From: CAZART01 sp964487555
GTDB taxonomy: Bacteria > Bacteroidota > Rhodothermia > Rhodothermales > VXPQ01
Reading direction: 5' to 3'
Length of the DNA stretch: 15,208 nt
Assembly: GCA_964487555.1 (NCBI GenBank)
Contig: CAZART010000119.1
Location: 1 to 15,208, forward strand
The notes below the pieces were generated by a model. It did not search any database. It saw only the letters and a list, made by a program, of their open reading frames with translations, and was not told the DNA's origin. Within the stretch, counting starts at the first letter, position 1. The number at the start of each line of letters is the position of its first letter. Made by a program: the position numbers and the translations under genes. This document shows, one piece after another, positions 12,384-15,208 of this stretch.

Positions 12384-13982
12384 ATGATCAACGTCAAAGA
12401 CCTCCCTCCTCCCAAGGATCGGTACACCGTGCGTCGGGCGCTGCTCTCGGTGTTCGACAAGACGGATCTGGTGCCGTTCGCGCGCCGTCTTATCGACAGT
12501 GGCATTGAGCTTGTGTCGACGGGGGGCACCTCACGTGCGATCCGTGAGGCAGGCCTTCAGGTGTCCGACGTGTCGGACTTGACCGGTTTTCCGGAGATCC
12601 TCGATGGACGTGTAAAAACCCTTCACCCGGCGGTACACGGCGGGCTCCTCTCGAGGAGAGACGACGAAGAGGATATGGATGAGATCGCCCGGCACGGAAT
12701 CCGGCCTATCGACCTCGTCGTCGTGAATCTTTATCCATTCCAGCAAGTCGTGGCGAGAGACGGCGTATCTTACGCCGAAGCTGTAGAGAACATCGACATC
12801 GGCGGACCGACGATGATTCGCGCGGCGGCCAAGAATTTCTTCTACGTGGGCGTGGTGACCTCGCCGTCCCAGTACGGCGACGTAGCGGATGAGATCGAGG
12901 CCGAAGGGGGGCTTTCGATGGGTACGCGCAAGCGGCTCGCTCGAGAGGCGTTTCGGCACACGGCCCACTACGATGGTGCCATCACCCAGTATCTGTATGG
13001 ACAGGAGGAACCGTTGGAGGAGAGCGAATTTCCGGAAGAGCTCTACATTTCAATGCCTCGTGCGCAGGCGCTGCGTTACGGCGAGAATCCGCATCAATCT
13101 GCCGCACTCTATGGAGATGCCGCACGGTTCTACGAACAGCTTCATGGAAGGGATCTCTCCTTCAACAACCTGATCGATCTGAGTGCGGCTCTCCAGCTCA
13201 TCGACGAATTCAGTGACGACGCTCCCGCGTGCGCGATCCTCAAGCATACGAATCCGTGCGGCGCGGCACTGGCTGATTCGCTCGAAGAGGCGTATTATCG
13301 GGCAGTCGCCACGGATCGGCAGTCGCCCTTTGGAGGGATCGTGGTCGTAAACCGCACGCTCGACCGCGTGACGGCCGAGGCCATCGATTCTATATTTACG
13401 GAGATCATCATCGCGCCGGAATTTGAAGAGGGCGTGCTCGATTTTTTGAAGCTGAAAAAGAACAGGCGCCTGATTCGTTCGCTCGTTCCGGCGCGCCGAG
13501 ACGAAGCGCCCGACATTCGCTCCGTGGTCGGCGGCGTGCTCGTGCAGAGGCGTGATGCAGCCCTGCCCGCCGGATCCCGGGCGCGAAGCGGGTACCGCGT
13601 GGTCACCAAGCGCCACCCGTCAGATGAGGAATGGAACGATCTCGATTTTGCCTGGCGCGTCGTGAAGCACGTGAAGAGCAATGCCATCGTATACGCGAAG
13701 GATCGCCGGACGCTGGGAATTGGCGCCGGCCAGATGAGTCGAATTGACGCCTCGGAACTCGCCGTCATGAAGGGAAAGAAGTCGGAACTTGAATTTGCGG
13801 GAGCCGTGGTAGCATCCGACGCTTTCTATCCGTTTGCAGACGGTCTTATAGAAGCGGCGAAGGTCGGTGCACGATCGGCTATTCAACCGGGTGGATCTAT
13901 CCGGGACGACGAGGTCATCGAAGCGGCCGACAACCACGAGATGGCGATGGTCTTTACAGGTACGCGTCACTTCCGCCACTAG
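12384..13982 (+). CDS. purH: Bifunctional AICAR formyltransferase / IMP cyclohydrolase
   Basis: 532 aa, the usual full length. The N-terminal IMP cyclohydrolase part (about 14-210) has the MGS-like fold with ELVSTGGTSRAI, GRVKTLHPAVHGGLL and NIDIGGPTMIRAAAKN. The C-terminal transformylase part has RYGENPHQSAALY (231-243), the catalytic Lys287-His288 in KHTNPCGAA, FGGIVVVNR, GIGAGQMSRIDA and the family ending DNHEMAMVFTGTRHFRH. It performs the last two steps to IMP. No damage is seen. Start ATG 12384 lies 18 nt after purN. Confidence 0.97.
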   Translation: MINVKDLPPPKDRYTVRRALLSVFDKTDLVPFARRLIDSGIELVSTGGTSRAIREAGLQVSDVSDLTGFPEILDGRVKTLHPAVHGGLLSRRDDEEDMDEIARHGIRPIDLVVVNLYPFQQVVARDGVSYAEAVENIDIGGPTMIRAAAKNFFYVGVVTSPSQYGDVADEIEAEGGLSMGTRKRLAREAFRHTAHYDGAITQYLYGQEEPLEESEFPEELYISMPRAQALRYGENPHQSAALYGDAARFYEQLHGRDLSFNNLIDLSAALQLIDEFSDDAPACAILKHTNPCGAALADSLEEAYYRAVATDRQSPFGGIVVVNRTLDRVTAEAIDSIFTEIIIAPEFEEGVLDFLKLKKNRRLIRSLVPARRDEAPDIRSVVGGVLVQRRDAALPAGSRARSGYRVVTKRHPSDEEWNDLDFAWRVVKHVKSNAIVYAKDRRTLGIGAGQMSRIDASELAVMKGKKSELEFAGAVVASDAFYPFADGLIEAAKVGARSAIQPGGSIRDDEVIEAADNHEMAMVFTGTRHFRH

Positions 13983-14062
13983 AGGAAGGTTCTTACTCGT
14001 ACTTTCATCCTACCAGGGAATCTCCGATACTGCCGCAGGGCACTCCTTTATAGAAGACGTAC

Positions 14063-15073
14063 ATGGGCTTCTTCAATATCTCGACCGACATCGCCATCGA
14101 CCTCGGCACGGCCAACACGCTGATTTATATCCGCGGCCGCGGCATCGTGCTGAACGAACCGAGCATCGTTGCCGTGCATCGCAACAGTCGAAAAACGCTG
14201 GCCGTGGGCTACGAGGCCCAGCAGATGCACGAACGGACGCACAAAGAAATCGAGACGATACGCCCGCTCAAGGACGGCGTCATCGCGGACTTCGAGGTGG
14301 CCGAGCAGCTAATCCGCGGATTGATCCGCAAGGTGCAGAAGAGCTGGATGACGTCGATCCGCAACATGGTCGTCTGCGTGCCCAGTGGTATAACGGAAGT
14401 CGAAAAGCGCGCCGTGCGCGACTCCGCCGAACATGCTGGCGCCAGAAAGGTCTACCTGATCGACGAGCCGATGGCGGCAGCGATCGGCATCGGGCTGAAC
14501 GTCGAGGAGCCCGTCGGGAACATGATTGTCGATATCGGCGGCGGAACGACGGAGATTGCCGTCATCGCGCTAAGCGGCATCGTTATCAACGAATCGATCC
14601 GCGTCGGTGGCGACGAACTCGACAACGCGATCGTGCAGTATTTCAAACGCAACCACAACCTCCTCATCGGAAGCCGCACGGCCGAGCGCATCAAGTGCGA
14701 GGTGGGCAGTGCCATCGAGCTCGATCCGGAGCTGGAGGTTTCCGTGAAGGGGCGCGACCTCGTGAGCGGCATCCCCAAGGTACGCACGATATCGAGCGAG
14801 GACGTCCGCGAGGCGCTGCGCGATTCGGTGGCTCAAATCACGGCAGCGATCTTACGCTGTCTCGAGCGCACGCCGCCCGAGCTCGGCTCCGACATCCTCG
14901 AGCGCGGCATCATGCTCACCGGCGGCGGCGCGATGCTGAAGGGTCTCAACACGATGGTTCGCAACCGCGTCGAGCTCCCCGTCTACATCGCTGAAGACCC
15001 ATTGACAGCCGTCGTTCGAGGCACGGGCAAAGTCCTCGAGACCGTCGAAGACTTCGAGCGCGTGCTCACATAG
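14063..15073 (+). CDS. mreB: Rod shape-determining actin homologue MreB
   Basis: 336 aa. The actin-fold motifs are intact: phosphate 1 IDLGTANTLIY (Asp13), connect-1 VPSGITEVEKRAVRDSAEHA, LIDEPMAAAIG with the catalytic Glu135, phosphate 2 IVDIGGGTTEIAVI (Asp157), and the adenosine motif LTGGGAMLKGL. The short N-terminus MGFFNIS may form the membrane-binding helix. MreB polymers guide lateral wall synthesis, so a rod-shaped cell is expected. It follows purH by 80 nt in the same direction. In most bacteria mreC comes next, but no mreC start is recognisable in the 135 nt left. Confidence 0.97.
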   Translation: MGFFNISTDIAIDLGTANTLIYIRGRGIVLNEPSIVAVHRNSRKTLAVGYEAQQMHERTHKEIETIRPLKDGVIADFEVAEQLIRGLIRKVQKSWMTSIRNMVVCVPSGITEVEKRAVRDSAEHAGARKVYLIDEPMAAAIGIGLNVEEPVGNMIVDIGGGTTEIAVIALSGIVINESIRVGGDELDNAIVQYFKRNHNLLIGSRTAERIKCEVGSAIELDPELEVSVKGRDLVSGIPKVRTISSEDVREALRDSVAQITAAILRCLERTPPELGSDILERGIMLTGGGAMLKGLNTMVRNRVELPVYIAEDPLTAVVRGTGKVLETVEDFERVLT

Positions 15074-15208
15074 TCCATCATTTCGTAAGTACAGTGACGT
15101 AATAGGACGGTCGATGCGCGTGCTCCGCTAGCCGCGTTGACGAGTAGTAGCGAAGCTATTGCGAGGAAACGCAACGACGCGGAGTACGATGCAGCGGCAC
15201 TCATATGT
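15074..15208 (+). other. Intergenic right edge
   Basis: No gene is recognised here. A frame on the plus strand is open to the edge, and an ATG at 15190 could start the next gene, but too little sequence remains to judge. No terminator follows mreB, which is compatible with transcription continuing into a downstream gene. Confidence 0.3.

Noticed and set aside
13867..14994. 375-codon plus-strand frame across the purH end and mreB
   Set aside because: Almost entirely Arg, Gly, Asp, Ala and Pro, the pattern of an out-of-frame reading of mreB.
14983..15204. Minus-strand frame opening with a signal-peptide-like sequence at the right edge
   Set aside because: It runs antisense into mreB, has no lipobox or domain, and its first 25 residues are Ala/Ser/Leu-rich as GC-rich noise often is.

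Overview
The window looks like a chromosomal segment of a moderately GC-rich bacterium, most likely in the Bacteroidota/Rhodothermota neighbourhood. I infer this from three things: nearly all large genes (two glycosyltransferases, Gfo/Idh/MocA oxidoreductase, WbqC-like, LdcA, purN, purH, mreB) lack a clear Shine-Dalgarno (SD) sequence; there is a WbqC-family protein; and purN-purH-mreB run in series. The placement is an inference, not a search result.

Bases 1-5800 are gene-poor and look like an accessory or decaying region. A left-edge reading frame ends in an ATGA overlap with a lone PD-(D/E)XK-type nuclease. Next come two diverged copies of a ~150-bp sequence flanking a 100-aa two-helix membrane protein, an outer-membrane-protein tail without a body, a tRNA-like half, a large hairpin, tRNA-Phe (minus), an orphan CheY-like receiver (minus), an unrecognised 178-aa protein (minus), tRNA-Asp (plus), and a lipoprotein with a small overlapping ORF before an intrinsic terminator (minus). 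Last is a stretch with a broken gene and chained tiny ORFs carrying very strong SDs (minus).

Bases 5800-8880 hold a co-directional module on the plus strand: a GT2 glycosyltransferase, a Gfo/Idh/MocA oxidoreductase (ATGA overlap) and a second GT2-like transferase. They probably make or modify a surface glycan. Tandem 13-bp repeats overlap the likely promoter. Bases 8881-9582 contain no large gene, but hold a strong terminator, a second copy of its hairpin, and a Trp-rich 25-aa ORF behind a structured leader. A WbqC-family gene follows on the minus strand.

Bases 10394-15073 are ordinary core genome on the plus strand: LapA-domain protein, LD-carboxypeptidase (TTG start), purN, purH and mreB. 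They cover the envelope, peptidoglycan recycling, the two folate-dependent formyl transfers and the end of IMP synthesis, and cell shape. I found no CRISPR array, intact insertion sequence, integrase or rRNA. Nothing amounts to a clear new multi-gene system; the most unusual parts are the tiny-ORF/hairpin loci and the duplicated flanks of the small membrane protein.
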